This document shows, one piece after another, positions 33,170 through 42,825 of a stretch of DNA of 64,000 nucleotides (position 1 is its first letter; each line of letters starts with the position of its first letter). The DNA is taken from contig NZ_VJWE01000001.1 in the NCBI RefSeq assembly GCF_007993815.1, forward strand, positions 62,001 through 126,000. The letters run 5' to 3'. The translations under genes were made by a program, and so were the position numbers. The notes below the pieces were generated by a model that was not told where the DNA came from, searched no databases, and was given only the letters and a program-made list of their open reading frames with translations. The stretch comes from Acidovorax delafieldii. GTDB lineage: Bacteria; Pseudomonadota; Gammaproteobacteria; Burkholderiales; Burkholderiaceae_C.

Positions 33170-33519
33170 GCGACTTGGCCACCGAGCGACGCAGCGTCTG
33201 CCACTGACGCCGTCACTGCGGCTCGGGCCGTCTGGATCTCCGCACCTTTCCACACGTGGACTCTGGCCTCGCACCAGAGATGCAGCTCCCCGAATTCCCG
33301 AACACCAGAGCGCAACTGCGCCACCCAACTGTCGTTGGTGATTGTTTCCAATACTGGAACAGTTAGTTTGCGACTGGGTGGTTTTTCTCTGAACACCATC
33401 GGCGTACAGTTCATCCCATCGATGAGCCGAACCCGCAAGGCGACTCACCGAACCCGGTTCAGAAATGGTTTTTGACCCGGCTTTTTTGAGACGCTTTTTA
33501 ACTTTCAAGGATTTTCATC
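33170..33519 (+). promoter_or_regulatory. Gene-free region upstream of the DUF4148-like gene
   Basis: 350 bases without a gene. It contains the dyad TTCCA-ATAC-TGGAA (33346-33359) and ends with CAAGGA just before the ATG. This is the likely control region of the small secreted protein. Confidence 0.5.
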
Positions 33520-33813
33520 ATGAACAAGACCGCCCGTTTCCTCTCCGTCGCTGCTGTTGCCGCTTTCGCCGCTTTTGGTGCCCATGCTGACGAAGCCGAT
33601 GGCTCGCAATTTGCCCTGAAGTTCGACACGAGCCGCACCCGCGCTGAAGTGGCTACCGAAGCTGCCACCGTGGCACAAACACGCAGCATCGAGCCAGCAG
33701 GTTCGCGTGTGGTGACCTACAAGTCCACCGCTGACCGCGCTGCCGTTCGTGCACAGGCTGCTGAAGCCGTGCGCACCGGCCAAATCCCTTCGGGCGAATT
33801 CAGCGCCATGTAA
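33520..33813 (+). CDS. Small secreted DUF4148-like protein
   Basis: 97 residues. A clear signal peptide (1-23, ending AFGAHA) is followed by a charged, Ala-rich mature part (TRAEVATEAATVAQ; SRVVTYKSTADRAAVRAQAAEAVRTGQIPSGEFSAM). The TRAEV/RAAV pattern is that of DUF4148, a family of small periplasmic proteins common in Burkholderiales and of unknown function. AAGGA lies upstream. It is a single gene with its own terminator. Confidence 0.8.
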   Translation: MNKTARFLSVAAVAAFAAFGAHADEADGSQFALKFDTSRTRAEVATEAATVAQTRSIEPAGSRVVTYKSTADRAAVRAQAAEAVRTGQIPSGEFSAM

Positions 33814-33845
33814 TTCCATGGATTGATTGACACAGTTGCGGGACT

Positions 33846-33897
33846 TCCCATGGTGGTGGCACTTCGCGCAGTGCGGATGCTGCTGCCATGGGAGGTG
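33846..33897 (+). other. Strong imperfect hairpin downstream of the DUF4148-like gene
   Basis: CTTCCCATGG at 33844-33853 faces CCATGGGAGG at 33886-33895, with an inner GCACT-TCGCGC-AGTGC hairpin (33860-33875). It lies before the terminator, so the transcript probably ends with a long structured 3' region. Confidence 0.5.
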
Positions 33898-33933
33898 TTT
33901 TAGACACGCAGTTCCACACTGGCCAAACAAACT

Positions 33934-33957
33934 GGGCTCCCATTGGGAGCCCTTTTT
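33934..33957 (+). terminator. Rho-independent terminator
   Basis: The stem GGGCTCCC / GGGAGCCC with a 3-base loop is followed by five T. Confidence 0.9.
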
Positions 33958-34020
33958 GTTGTGGGTGCCCGCGATGGCAGCAGGCCGGAAAGTGCGGGTT
34001 CGGACCGCTGTGCCCGCAGA

Positions 34021-36810
34021 TCAGCCCGTATTGCGCAGCCCCGCTGCAATCCCGTTGATGGAGATGTGAATCCCGGTCTGCACCCGCTCGTCGCCCTGCC
34101 CTGCGCGCCAGCGGCGCACCAGCTCGACCTGCAAGTGGTGCAGCGGATCGATGTACGGGAAGCGGTGCTTGATGGACCGCGCCAGCGCCGTGTTGTGCGT
34201 CAGGCGCTGCTTGTCGCCCGTGATGCGGGTGAGTGCATCGGCCGTGCGGTGCCACTCGGCCTCGATGCTGGTGAACACCTTTTTGCGCAGACGCGCGTCG
34301 GTCACGAGTTCGCTGTAGCGTGACGCCAGGGCCAGATCACTCTTGGCCAGCACCATGTCCATGTTGGACAGCAGGGTGCGGAAGAACGGCCACTGGCGGT
34401 ACATCTTCTGCAGCAGCGCCAGCTGGGCCTTGGGGTCCTTGCCTTCGGTGTTGATGAAGGCTTCCACCGCCGAGCCAAAGCCGAACCAGCCGGGCAGCGT
34501 GAGGCGGCACTGGCCCCAGCTGAAGCCCCAGGGGATGGCGCGCAGGTCTTCGATCTTCTGGCTGGCCTTGCGGCTGGCAGGGCGCGAGCCGATGTTGAGT
34601 TCGGCGATCTCGCGGATGGGCGTGGAGTTGAAGAAGTAGTCGGTGAAGCCCGGGGTCTCGTACACCAGCGCACGGTAGCTGCCCATGCTGGCCAGCGAGA
34701 GCTGCGCAGCAGCATCCAAAAACGCCTTGGTTGCGGGCTTGGTGGGCTGCAGCAGGGTGGCTTCGAGCGTGGCGGCAACGAGCGTTTCCAAATTGCGCCG
34801 GCCGATCTCGGGGTTGGCGTATTTCGAGGCAATGACCTCGCCCTGCTCCGTCAGACGGATCTGGCCGCGCACGGTGCCGGGCGGCTGCGCCAGAATGGCC
34901 TGGTAGCTGGGGCCACCGCCACGGCCCACGGTGCCGCCCCGGCCATGGAACATGCGCAGCTGGATGCCGTGGGTGGTGGCGAGTTCATCGAAGAGTTCGA
35001 CGAGGGCGATCTCGGCGCGGTACAACTCCCAGTTGCTGGTGAAGATGCCGCCATCCTTGTTGCTGTCGCTGTAGCCCAGCATGATGTCCTGCTCGCCGCC
35101 GCTGCGCTGCACCAGCGCGGCCACGCCGGGCAGGCTGTAGAACTCGCGCATGATGGGCGCGGCATTGCGCAGGTCTTCGATGGTTTCGAACAGGGGCACC
35201 ACGATAAGGTGGTTCTTCGACTCGGCATCCAGCGTGCCGTTCATCAGCCCCACTTCCTTTTGCAGCAGCAGCACTTCGAGCAGGTCGCTCACCGTTTCGG
35301 TGTGGCTGATGATGTAGTGGCGGATGGCCTCGTGGCCAAAGCGCTCGCGCATCACACGGGCAGTTTCAAAAATGGCCAGCTCGCCTTGGGCGTGGGCCGA
35401 ATATTCCGCGCCCACCACGCGCAGCGGACGCGCGTCGTTCAGCAGCTTGATCAGCAGTGCGCGCTTGGCGGCCTCTTGCAGGTTGGCATAGTTGGGCTCG
35501 ATACGGGCCTTGGCCAGCAGCTCGGCCACAACCTCTTCGTGCTTGTCGGAGCTTTGGCGCAGGTCCACCGTGGCCAGGTGGAAGCCAAACACTTGCACCG
35601 CGCGGATCAGCGGGTGCAGTCGCTCGGCAGCCAAGGCCTGGCCATGGTGAGACTGCAGCGAGGCCTCGATCACCCGAAGGTCGGCCAGGAACTCCTCGGC
35701 GCTGGCATAGGCGTTTTGTGGCGCCACCGCATGGCGCGCGGCTTCGCCACCGGTCAGATCCTTGAGCGATGCTGCAAGGCGCGCATAGATGCCAGTCAGC
35801 GCACGGCGGTAGGGCTCGTCCACGCGGTGTTCGTTCGTGTCGGGCGAGCGCTGGGCCAGGGCCTCCATCTCGGCGGACACCTGCACCAGGCGGGCCGACA
35901 GCGACAGCTCGCCGCCCAGGTAGTGCACTTCCGTAAGGTAGTGGCGCAACGCCACCTCGGCCTGGCGGCCCAGGGCGTATTGCAAGGTCTGCGCGGTCAC
36001 ATTGGGGTTGCCATCGCGGTCGCCGCCAATCCACTGGCCCATGCGCAAGAAGCTGTGCACGGGGTACTGACCGAGTTCGCTTTCGAGGTCGGCGTAGATC
36101 TTGGGGATCTCGCGCAGGAAGGTCGCTTCGTAATACGACAGCGCGTTCTCGATCTCGTCGGCCACGGTGAGCTTGCTGTAGCGCAGCAGGCGCGTCTGCC
36201 ACAACTGCGCCACACGGGCCCGCAGCAGGGCTTCGTTGGCAGCCAGCTCGCGCGGGGTGAGCGCGTCCTTGGCACTGTTGTAGAGCTGGGCGCGCACCTG
36301 GATGTCGTCGCGCGTGGCCAGCAACTGGGCGATGTCTCGCTCGGCGTCCAGAATGCTCTTGCGCTGCACCTCGGTGGGATGGGCCGTGAGCACGGGGGCC
36401 ACGTAGCTGCCCGCCAGCGTCTGCGAAATCGTCTTGGGCGCAATGCCAGCCCAGCGCAGGCGCGACAGGGCGACCTCGATGCTACCCTCTTGCGTGTCGC
36501 CTGCGCGCTCGTGCACAGCGCGGCGGCGGATGTGGTGGCGGTCTTCGGCCAGGTTGGCCAGGTGGCTGAAATAGGTGAAGGCGCGGATCACGCTCACCGT
36601 CTGGTCGCCCGACAGGGACTTGAGCAGCTTCTTGAGCGCGCGGTCGGCCTCCTGGTCGGCGTCGCGGCGGAAGGCCACGGAGAGCTTGCGGACCTGCTCG
36701 ACCAGCTCATAAGCCTCCACCCCCTCCTGCTCCCGGATCACGTCGCCCAGAATGCGGCCCAGCAGGCGGATGTCATCAATCAGGGGCTGGTCCTTGTCGG
36801 ATCGTTTCAT
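34021..36810 (-). CDS. ppc: Phosphoenolpyruvate carboxylase
   Basis: 929 residues, full length. It fixes bicarbonate onto PEP to give oxaloacetate, feeding the TCA cycle. Landmarks are the catalytic His motif [11 protein letters not shown] (about 156), [10 protein letters not shown], the [14 protein letters not shown] loop and the C-terminal [11 protein letters not shown]. The ATG at 36810 (KRSDKDQPL) was chosen because the 28 residues further upstream are not family-like. It is divergent from hemC across about 130 bases. Confidence 0.97.
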   Translation of the reverse strand: MKRSDKDQPLIDDIRLLGRILGDVIREQEGVEAYELVEQVRKLSVAFRRDADQEADRALKKLLKSLSGDQTVSVIRAFTYFSHLANLAEDRHHIRRRAVHERAGDTQEGSIEVALSRLRWAGIAPKTISQTLAGSYVAPVLTAHPTEVQRKSILDAERDIAQLLATRDDIQVRAQLYNSAKDALTPRELAANEALLRARVAQLWQTRLLRYSKLTVADEIENALSYYEATFLREIPKIYADLESELGQYPVHSFLRMGQWIGGDRDGNPNVTAQTLQYALGRQAEVALRHYLTEVHYLGGELSLSARLVQVSAEMEALAQRSPDTNEHRVDEPYRRALTGIYARLAASLKDLTGGEAARHAVAPQNAYASAEEFLADLRVIEASLQSHHGQALAAERLHPLIRAVQVFGFHLATVDLRQSSDKHEEVVAELLAKARIEPNYANLQEAAKRALLIKLLNDARPLRVVGAEYSAHAQGELAIFETARVMRERFGHEAIRHYIISHTETVSDLLEVLLLQKEVGLMNGTLDAESKNHLIVVPLFETIEDLRNAAPIMREFYSLPGVAALVQRSGGEQDIMLGYSDSNKDGGIFTSNWELYRAEIALVELFDELATTHGIQLRMFHGRGGTVGRGGGPSYQAILAQPPGTVRGQIRLTEQGEVIASKYANPEIGRRNLETLVAATLEATLLQPTKPATKAFLDAAAQLSLASMGSYRALVYETPGFTDYFFNSTPIREIAELNIGSRPASRKASQKIEDLRAIPWGFSWGQCRLTLPGWFGFGSAVEAFINTEGKDPKAQLALLQKMYRQWPFFRTLLSNMDMVLAKSDLALASRYSELVTDARLRKKVFTSIEAEWHRTADALTRITGDKQRLTHNTALARSIKHRFPYIDPLHHLQVELVRRWRAGQGDERVQTGIHISINGIAAGLRNTG

Positions 36811-36938
36811 GCAGGAGTCTCCGGGATGGGTGGGATGGCCTGGCGCGTTGAGCCCGCATGGCCGCAGGCCGCACCAGCCCCAGTGCGGGCGCATGCTAGC
36901 ATCCTGCGCCGCTGAATAATTACAAACAGGTTACGAAC

Positions 36939-37871
36939 TTGAGCCCCTCGCCAACGCCCCCCATCGTCATCGCCACCCGCGAAAGTCGCCTTGCGCTGTG
37001 GCAGGCCGAGCATGTCAAAGCGCTGCTCGAAGCCCGTGGCCACAGCGTGCAACTGCTGGGCATGACCACCAAGGGCGACCAGATTCTGGACAAGTCCCTC
37101 AGCAAGGTGGGCGGCAAGGGCCTGTTTGTGAAAGAGCTGGAAGTGGCGCTGGAAGAAGGCCGCGCCCACATTGCCGTGCATTCGCTCAAGGACGTGCCCA
37201 TGGAGCTGCCCGAGGGCTTTGCCCTGGCCTGCGTGATGGAGCGCGAAGACCCGCGCGATGCCTTTGTCTCCCCCCGCTACGAGAACCTGGACGCCCTGCC
37301 GCAGTGTGCCGTGGTGGGCACGTCGAGCCTGCGCCGCCAGGTGCTGCTGCAGGCTCTGCGGCCTGACCTGAAGATCGAGCCCCTGCGCGGCAACCTCGAC
37401 ACCCGCCTGCGCAAGCTGGACGAAGGCCAGTACGACGCCATCGTGCTGGCCGCCGCAGGCCTCAAGCGCCTGGGGCTGGAAGCCCGCATCCGCACCACGT
37501 TCGAGCCCAGCGCCATGCTGCCCGCTGCAGGCCAGGGCGCGCTGGGCATCGAGGTGCGCAGCGACCGGCAAGACCTGATCGACGCGCTGGCACCGCTGGC
37601 CCACCAGACCACCTGGCTGACCGTGGCCGCAGAGCGCGCCGTGAGCCGCGCCATGGGGGGCAGCTGCTCGATGCCCCTGGCAGCGCACGGCACCTTCACC
37701 CACGGCGTGCTGCAGCTGGACGCCGCCTGGGGCGACCCCGAGGACAAAGCCCCGCTGGTGCGCGCCCAGGCCTCTGCCCCGGTCACCACACTGGCGCAGG
37801 CAGAAGCCCTGGGCGACGCGATCGCGCAGCGCCTGCGTGCTGGGGGTGCGCGCGGCATCACCCCGGCCTGA
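36939..37871 (+). CDS. hemC: Hydroxymethylbilane synthase (porphobilinogen deaminase)
   Basis: 310 residues. It assembles four porphobilinogens into hydroxymethylbilane. The dipyrromethane cofactor cysteine is Cys243 ([11 protein letters not shown]). [22 protein letters not shown] is the family N-terminus. No ATG or GTG fits ahead of that motif, so the start is the TTG at 36939 with a weak AGG upstream; low initiation may limit flux. hemD follows one base after the stop. Confidence 0.95.
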   Translation: MSPSPTPPIVIATRESRLALWQAEHVKALLEARGHSVQLLGMTTKGDQILDKSLSKVGGKGLFVKELEVALEEGRAHIAVHSLKDVPMELPEGFALACVMEREDPRDAFVSPRYENLDALPQCAVVGTSSLRRQVLLQALRPDLKIEPLRGNLDTRLRKLDEGQYDAIVLAAAGLKRLGLEARIRTTFEPSAMLPAAGQGALGIEVRSDRQDLIDALAPLAHQTTWLTVAAERAVSRAMGGSCSMPLAAHGTFTHGVLQLDAAWGDPEDKAPLVRAQASAPVTTLAQAEALGDAIAQRLRAGGARGITPA

Positions 37872-37872
37872 G

Positions 37873-38700
37873 ATGGGCACCTCAGCGCCCCGGGTCATCG
37901 TCACACGCCCTGCCCGCGAAGCGGCGCATTGGGTGGCGCAACTGGGCGCACACGGCATTGAGGCCGTGGCACTGCCCCTGATTGCGATTGGTCCCTGCAC
38001 GGACACCACCATGAAACAGGCGCTGGACTTGGCCCGCGCCAACGTCGGCACCTACCGCGCTCTGATGTTTGTCAGTGGCAACGCCGTGGCGCACTTCTTT
38101 GAGCCAAATCACCCTGTAGCGCTGGATATTCATGCCCTGGCAGCTACAAAAACAAGAGCATGGGCGCCCGGCCCAGGCACCACCCGCGCGCTGGAGCAGG
38201 CCGGCGTGCCGTCCAACGCCATCGACGGGCCCGCGCCCGATGCACCGCAGTTCGACTCCGAGGCTCTGTGGCAGCAGGTGGCCCCCCAGGTGCGGCCTGG
38301 CGACCGCGTGCTGATCGTGCGCGGTCGCTCCGCCACGCCGCAGGACGCACACGAATCGCCCCAGGGCAATGGCCGCGAGTGGCTGGCCCAGCAGATCGAG
38401 GCGCGGGGCGGTCACGTGGAGTTTGTGGTGGCCTACCAACGCGGCGCGCCCCGCTTCACGGCCCAGGAGGTGGCGCTGGCGCAACAGGCGGCGCACGACG
38501 GCGCTGTCTGGCTGCTGAGCAGCTCCGAGGCGGTGGCCCACCTGGCCGAGGCCCTGCCCGGCCAATACTGGGGCGCAGCACAGGCGCTGACCACCCACCC
38601 GCGCATCGCCGAAGCAGCCCGCGCAGCGGGCTTTGGCACCGTGCGGGAATGCCGTCCGGCGCTGGAAGACGTGGTGGCCTCGATAGAATCGGCCGCATGA
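37873..38700 (+). CDS. hemD: Uroporphyrinogen-III synthase
   Basis: 275 residues. It cyclises hydroxymethylbilane with inversion of ring D. The family pattern is weak as usual, with VIVTRPAREA at the N-terminus, LMFVSGNAVAHFF and PGPGTTRALEQAG. Residues about 80-94 (HPVALDIHALAATKT) are encoded by a copy of the dispersed repeat and fall where related proteins have a short loop. It starts immediately after hemC and overlaps hemX by ATGA. Confidence 0.93.
   Translation: MGTSAPRVIVTRPAREAAHWVAQLGAHGIEAVALPLIAIGPCTDTTMKQALDLARANVGTYRALMFVSGNAVAHFFEPNHPVALDIHALAATKTRAWAPGPGTTRALEQAGVPSNAIDGPAPDAPQFDSEALWQQVAPQVRPGDRVLIVRGRSATPQDAHESPQGNGREWLAQQIEARGGHVEFVVAYQRGAPRFTAQEVALAQQAAHDGAVWLLSSSEAVAHLAEALPGQYWGAAQALTTHPRIAEAARAAGFGTVRECRPALEDVVASIESAA
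38110..38156. repeat. Dispersed repeat, copy 6, inside hemD
   Basis: Contains TGTAGCGCTGGATATT, CCTGGCAGCTAC and AAAAACAAG, resembling the intergenic copies at 25424, 50562 and 56593. It keeps frame through hemD and is markedly AT-richer than flanking codons. Confidence 0.6.
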
Positions 38701-39806
38701 GTTCTGCGCCCCCCGACGATCTGCCCTCCACGCCCCCTGCAGCCGCTGTGGGCGCGCCAGCAGTGAGCCCGGCCCCCTCGGCCGCTGCCACCGGCCGCAG
38801 TGGCGCCATGACCTTGCTGTTGGGCACCGTGGCGGTGGCCGCATTGGTCAGCAGCGGCCTGCTGTGGCAAAAGCTCAGCGCCATCCAGGAACAACTGGCC
38901 CGGCAGTCCGCCGATTCGGGCGCCCTGGCCATCGAAGCCCGCACCATGGCCCGCCAGGCCGAAGAGTTGGTGCGCGACACGGCGGCTCGCCTCTCAGTGG
39001 CGGAGGCCCGCGTGAGCGAGGTTGCCCTGCAGCGCAGCCAGCTCGAAGAACTCATGCAAAGCCTGTCGCGTTCGCGCGATGAAAACCTGGTGGTGGACAT
39101 TGAGTCGGCCATCCGCCTGGCGCAGCAACAGGCCCAGCTCACCGGCAGCCTGGAGCCGCTGGTGGCAGCGCTCAAAAGCGCCAACCAACGCATCGAGCGC
39201 TCTGCGCAGCCCCGCCTGGCCCCCGTGCAGCGCGCCATCGGCCGCGACCTGGACCGCCTGACCCGCGCCACCGTGACCGACACCGCCGGCCTGCTGGCCC
39301 GCCTGGACGACCTGGTGCGCCAGGTGGACGACCTGCCCGTGCTCAATGCCGTGGCCCAGGCCGCCTCAACCAAGCGCCTGTCCGCCGGCACCGCAGCCCC
39401 TGGCAGTGCCCCCGCCCCCACCGAGGGCCTGGCCTGGTGGCAAGCGGCCCTGCAGCGCAGCTGGGAGGTGGTACGCGACGAGGCCCGCAGCCTGGTGCGC
39501 GTGAGCCGCATCGACCAGCCCGAAGCCATCTTGCTGGCCCCTGAGCAGACCTTCTTTTTGCGCGAGAACCTCAAGTTCAAGCTGCTCAATGCACGCCTGG
39601 GCATCCTGGCACGCCAGTTCGAGTCGGCCCGTGCCGACCTGACCGCGGCCACCGCAGCGCTCAACAAGTATTTCGACCCCGCATCGCGCCGCACCCAGAA
39701 CGTGGCCTCCACCCTGCAGCAGGCCCAGGCCAGCATGAAGGCGGCCGAGCTGCCGCGCCTGGACGAAACCCTGTCGGCCCTGGCCACCGCCGCTGCGGGA
39801 CGTTGA
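38697..39806 (+). CDS. hemX: HemX-like membrane protein
   Basis: 369 residues. An Ala/Pro-rich cytoplasmic lead (1-35) and one membrane helix (about 38-58) are followed by a long helical, coiled-coil-prone region (60-180) and a C-terminal domain (RSWEVVRDEARSLVRVSRIDQPEAILLAPEQTFFLRENLKFKLLNARLGIL). It matches HemX of the hemCDXY cluster, often mislabelled uroporphyrinogen-III methyltransferase; no SAM-binding motif is present. It overlaps hemD by four bases. Confidence 0.92.
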   Translation: MSSAPPDDLPSTPPAAAVGAPAVSPAPSAAATGRSGAMTLLLGTVAVAALVSSGLLWQKLSAIQEQLARQSADSGALAIEARTMARQAEELVRDTAARLSVAEARVSEVALQRSQLEELMQSLSRSRDENLVVDIESAIRLAQQQAQLTGSLEPLVAALKSANQRIERSAQPRLAPVQRAIGRDLDRLTRATVTDTAGLLARLDDLVRQVDDLPVLNAVAQAASTKRLSAGTAAPGSAPAPTEGLAWWQAALQRSWEVVRDEARSLVRVSRIDQPEAILLAPEQTFFLRENLKFKLLNARLGILARQFESARADLTAATAALNKYFDPASRRTQNVASTLQQAQASMKAAELPRLDETLSALATAAAGR

Positions 39807-39810
39807 CAAT

Positions 39811-41088
39811 ATGCGCGCTGCACTCTGGCTTTTGGCGTTGTTTGGCGTGGCGGTGGCGGCCGCGCTGTTTGCGGGCAACAACCAGGGCACCGTCACCCTG
39901 TACTGGCCGCCTTACCGCATCGACTTGTCGCTCAACATGGTGGTATTGCTGCTGGTGGGCGGTTTTGTCACCGTTTATGCGGCGCTGCGGGCCCTGGCGG
40001 CGCTGCTGGCGTTACCGCACCAGGCACGCCGCTGGCGCGTGCAGCAAAAAGAGCGTGCCATGCACGGCGCACTGCTCGACGCGTTGACCCACATGCTGGG
40101 CGGCCGGTTCATCCGCTCGCGCAAGGCCGCTGTGGCCGCGCTGTCGCAAGAACACGCGCTGGAGGCCAGCGGCGAGGCCGTGCCCCACGGCAAGCAGCTG
40201 CGCGCGCTGGCCCACATGATCGCCGCCGAGGCGTCACACGCCCTGCAAGACCGCGCCACCCGCGAAAGCCATCTGCAGGACGCACTGCAGGAAGCCCCCA
40301 TGCGCGGCTCCATCAACGAGCAGGAAATGCACGAAGGCGCCCAGATGCGCGCCGCCCGCTGGTCGCTGGACGACCGCGATGCCAACGCGGCGCTCGACCG
40401 CCTGGCAGCCCTGCCCCAGGGAGCCGCGCGGCGCACCCTGGCGCTGCGCATCAAGCTCAAGGCCACCCGTCTGGCGCGCCAGACGCAAGAGGCGCTGGAC
40501 ACCGCACGCCTGCTGGGCAAGCACCGTGCGTTCTCACCCAATGCCGCACAGAGCATCGTGCGCGGCCTGGCCACCGAACTCATCAACAGCGCGCACGATG
40601 TCGCTCAGTTGCAGCAGATCTGGCTGTCTCTGGAGACCAGCGAGCGCAACATGCCCGAGCTGGCCATCCACGCCGCCCAGCGGCTGGCTGCACTGGGCGG
40701 CGATGCCACGCAGGTGCGTGCCTGGTTGCTGCCCGTGTGGGAACGCATGGTGGAGCTGCCCGATGCCTTGGCCGAGCAACACGCCCTCAAGCTGGTGCGT
40801 GCGCTGGAGGCGGGGCTGGATGCGCTCGACGGCCCCTGGCTGGCCCGCATCGAGTCCGCCCAGCAAGCCAACCCACGCGACGCCCGCCTGCAATACCTGG
40901 CGGGCATGGCCTGCCTCAAGCGCCAGCTGTGGGGCAAAGCCCAGCAGCTGCTGACCCAGGCAGCCCAACAGCTCAACGACGCTCCAATGCGCGCCAGCGC
41001 CTGGCGCCACGTGGCCGAACTGGCCGAGCAACGCGGCGACGACAGCGCCGCCGTCAGCGCCTGGAAACAGGCCGCGCTGGCCCGATAA
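39811..41088 (+). CDS. hemY: HemY-like protein (TPR, heme biosynthesis cluster)
   Basis: 425 residues. Two N-terminal membrane helices (about 3-20 and 40-64) are followed by helical TPR-like repeats to the end. LFAGNNQGTVTLYWPPYRIDLSLN is the HemY N-terminal signature. This is the proteobacterial HemY of the hemCDXY operon, not the protoporphyrinogen oxidase of that name; its exact role is unsettled. It starts four bases after hemX. Confidence 0.93.
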   Translation: MRAALWLLALFGVAVAAALFAGNNQGTVTLYWPPYRIDLSLNMVVLLLVGGFVTVYAALRALAALLALPHQARRWRVQQKERAMHGALLDALTHMLGGRFIRSRKAAVAALSQEHALEASGEAVPHGKQLRALAHMIAAEASHALQDRATRESHLQDALQEAPMRGSINEQEMHEGAQMRAARWSLDDRDANAALDRLAALPQGAARRTLALRIKLKATRLARQTQEALDTARLLGKHRAFSPNAAQSIVRGLATELINSAHDVAQLQQIWLSLETSERNMPELAIHAAQRLAALGGDATQVRAWLLPVWERMVELPDALAEQHALKLVRALEAGLDALDGPWLARIESAQQANPRDARLQYLAGMACLKRQLWGKAQQLLTQAAQQLNDAPMRASAWRHVAELAEQRGDDSAAVSAWKQAALAR

Positions 41089-41471
41089 CCCGGGCATCGC
41101 GGGTTGCTCTGGCGCCCCGCCCCCGTACCGCCCGCCATCGCTGCACTTGATGCAGCCACGCCACCTCCTCCATTCGCCAAGGTGTCTCCACAGGGGCACC
41201 GGCGCACCAGCAAGGTCCATGCAGGCGCCACGCCGGTGCCCTGCGGATGCCAGCAAATAGCCGCTCCGCAGAAATTGCACAGCATTGGGGAACTTTGAGC
41301 GCTCAAGGCATATCGATTCAATAAATTTGAATCAAGGCATCAATCTGCCTGAAGCTGATCACAGCCAGCGCTTCCTACACTGCGCCATCGCCCAGCGCGT
41401 TGTGCCGCCAAGTCCGGCGGCCCTTGCAGCCTTCGCTCACCTCATTTTTACACCGACCTCCAGATTCGCTG
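41089..41471 (+). promoter_or_regulatory. Control region of the cytochrome b561-YceI genes, with two palindromes
   Basis: 383 bases without a gene. It holds the perfect palindrome TTGAGCGCTCAA (41295-41306) and, 8 bases on, the dyad GATTCAA-TAAAT-TTGAATC (41315-41333). The spacing suggests tandem sites for a regulator of the downstream genes. No terminator for hemY is evident. Confidence 0.55.
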
Positions 41472-42044
41472 ATGACAGCCACTTCCACGACGACCCTCGA
41501 CACCCCGCGCCGGTACACGCGCACCGCCATGCTGTTGCACTGGGTGCTGGGCCTGGCGCTGATCGCTCTGTTTGGCGTCGGCGTCTACATGGCTGACCTG
41601 CCCTTTTCGCCCCAACGGCTGAAGCTGTACAACTGGCACAAATGGGCCGGCGTGACCATCCTGGTGCTGTCGGCGCTGCGCCTGCTGTGGCGCGCCACGC
41701 ACCGCCCACCGGCGCTGCCCAAGGCGATCGAGAAGACCATGCCCGGCTGGCAGAAGCTGGCACACCACGGCACCCACCACCTGCTGTACGTGCTCTTCTT
41801 CGCCGTGCCCCTGATTGGCTGGGCCTACAGCTCGGCGGCGGGGTTCCCCATCGTGTTCCTTGGCCTGTGGCAGCTGCCCGACCTTGTGCCGGTGAGCAAG
41901 GACCTGGCCGAGGCCATCAAGCCCTGGCACCAGTACACCGCGTTTGCATTGGCCGCGCTGGCGCTGCTGCACATCTCCGCAGCGCTCAAGCACCAGCTGG
42001 TCGACCGTGATGGCCTGCTGCACCGCATGCTCCCCGGGAAATAA
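41472..42044 (+). CDS. Cytochrome b561 family protein
   Basis: 190 residues with four membrane helices and the conserved heme-binding histidines (MLLHWVLGLAL near 22-26; YNWHKWAGV; HHGTHHLLYVLF; KPWHQYTAFALAALALLHISAALKH). It probably passes electrons from quinol at the inner membrane. The ATG at 41472 begins the family-like region. It is followed by two YceI genes, a frequent grouping of cytochrome b561 with YceI in proteobacteria. Confidence 0.92.
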   Translation: MTATSTTTLDTPRRYTRTAMLLHWVLGLALIALFGVGVYMADLPFSPQRLKLYNWHKWAGVTILVLSALRLLWRATHRPPALPKAIEKTMPGWQKLAHHGTHHLLYVLFFAVPLIGWAYSSAAGFPIVFLGLWQLPDLVPVSKDLAEAIKPWHQYTAFALAALALLHISAALKHQLVDRDGLLHRMLPGK

Positions 42045-42162
42045 CCAGCCTCCACCTCCAGGGCGCCATGGCAACCCCTGGTGGGTACCTTGCCCACCTC
42101 AAAGGTCGCTCGCCCCCTGCGACCACCGCTTCCACCTTTTGTGAATTGAACGGAGTTTCTGC

Positions 42163-42738
42163 ATGCATCTGTCTTCTACCTTGTCCCGCATCGTGATCGG
42201 CGCTGCCCTCGTTGCGGGCGCGCAAGCCGCCCTGGCCCAGCAGCAGCTGGTGCCCGCGCAGAGCGAGGTGCAGTTCACCGCCCGCCAGATGGGCGTGCCA
42301 CTGGAAGGCCAGTTCAAGAAGTTCAGCGCCCAGGTAGCGTTTGACCCGGCCAAACTGGCCACCAGCAAGATCGCCTTCACGGTGGACACCGGCAGCGCCA
42401 CGCTGGGCTCCCGCGAGACCGATGCAGAGCTGCCCAAGCCCGCGTGGTTCAACGTGCCCAAGTTCCCGCAGGCCCAGTTCGTGTCGTCCAGCATCAAGGC
42501 CCTGGGCGGCGGCAAGTTTGAAGTGGCGGGAGCGCTCACCATCAAGGGCAACAGCCAGAACGTGGTGGTGCCCGTGACGCTGACCCAGAACGGCACCACC
42601 ACCACCGCCACAGGCGCGCTGCCCATCAAGCGGCTGGCCTTCAAGATTGGCGAAAACGAGTGGGCCGACACCTCCATGGTGGCCGACGACGTACAGGTCA
42701 AGTTCAAGCTCGCGCTGACCGGCATCGGCAAGCTCTGA
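42163..42738 (+). CDS. YceI family periplasmic protein (first copy)
   Basis: 191 residues: signal peptide (1-25, ending AQAALAQ) then a lipocalin-like YceI beta-barrel (VPAQSEVQFTARQMGVPLEGQFKKFSAQVAFDPAKLATSKIAFTVDTGSATLG). YceI proteins bind isoprenoid quinones or similar lipids. The protein is 119 bases downstream of cytochrome b561 and likely works with it. Confidence 0.92.
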   Translation: MHLSSTLSRIVIGAALVAGAQAALAQQQLVPAQSEVQFTARQMGVPLEGQFKKFSAQVAFDPAKLATSKIAFTVDTGSATLGSRETDAELPKPAWFNVPKFPQAQFVSSSIKALGGGKFEVAGALTIKGNSQNVVVPVTLTQNGTTTTATGALPIKRLAFKIGENEWADTSMVADDVQVKFKLALTGIGKL

Positions 42739-42825
42739 GCGCTGCGCCCCTCTGCATTTGGCCGCCGCTGCTAGCGACCTCCCCTTTCCCTTTGTCCTTT
42801 CCTTTTTGACCCATCAGGAGTTTCC

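Noticed and set aside
34945-36915. Plus-strand open frame opposite ppc
   Set aside because: Antisense shadow of ppc with no recognisable domain.
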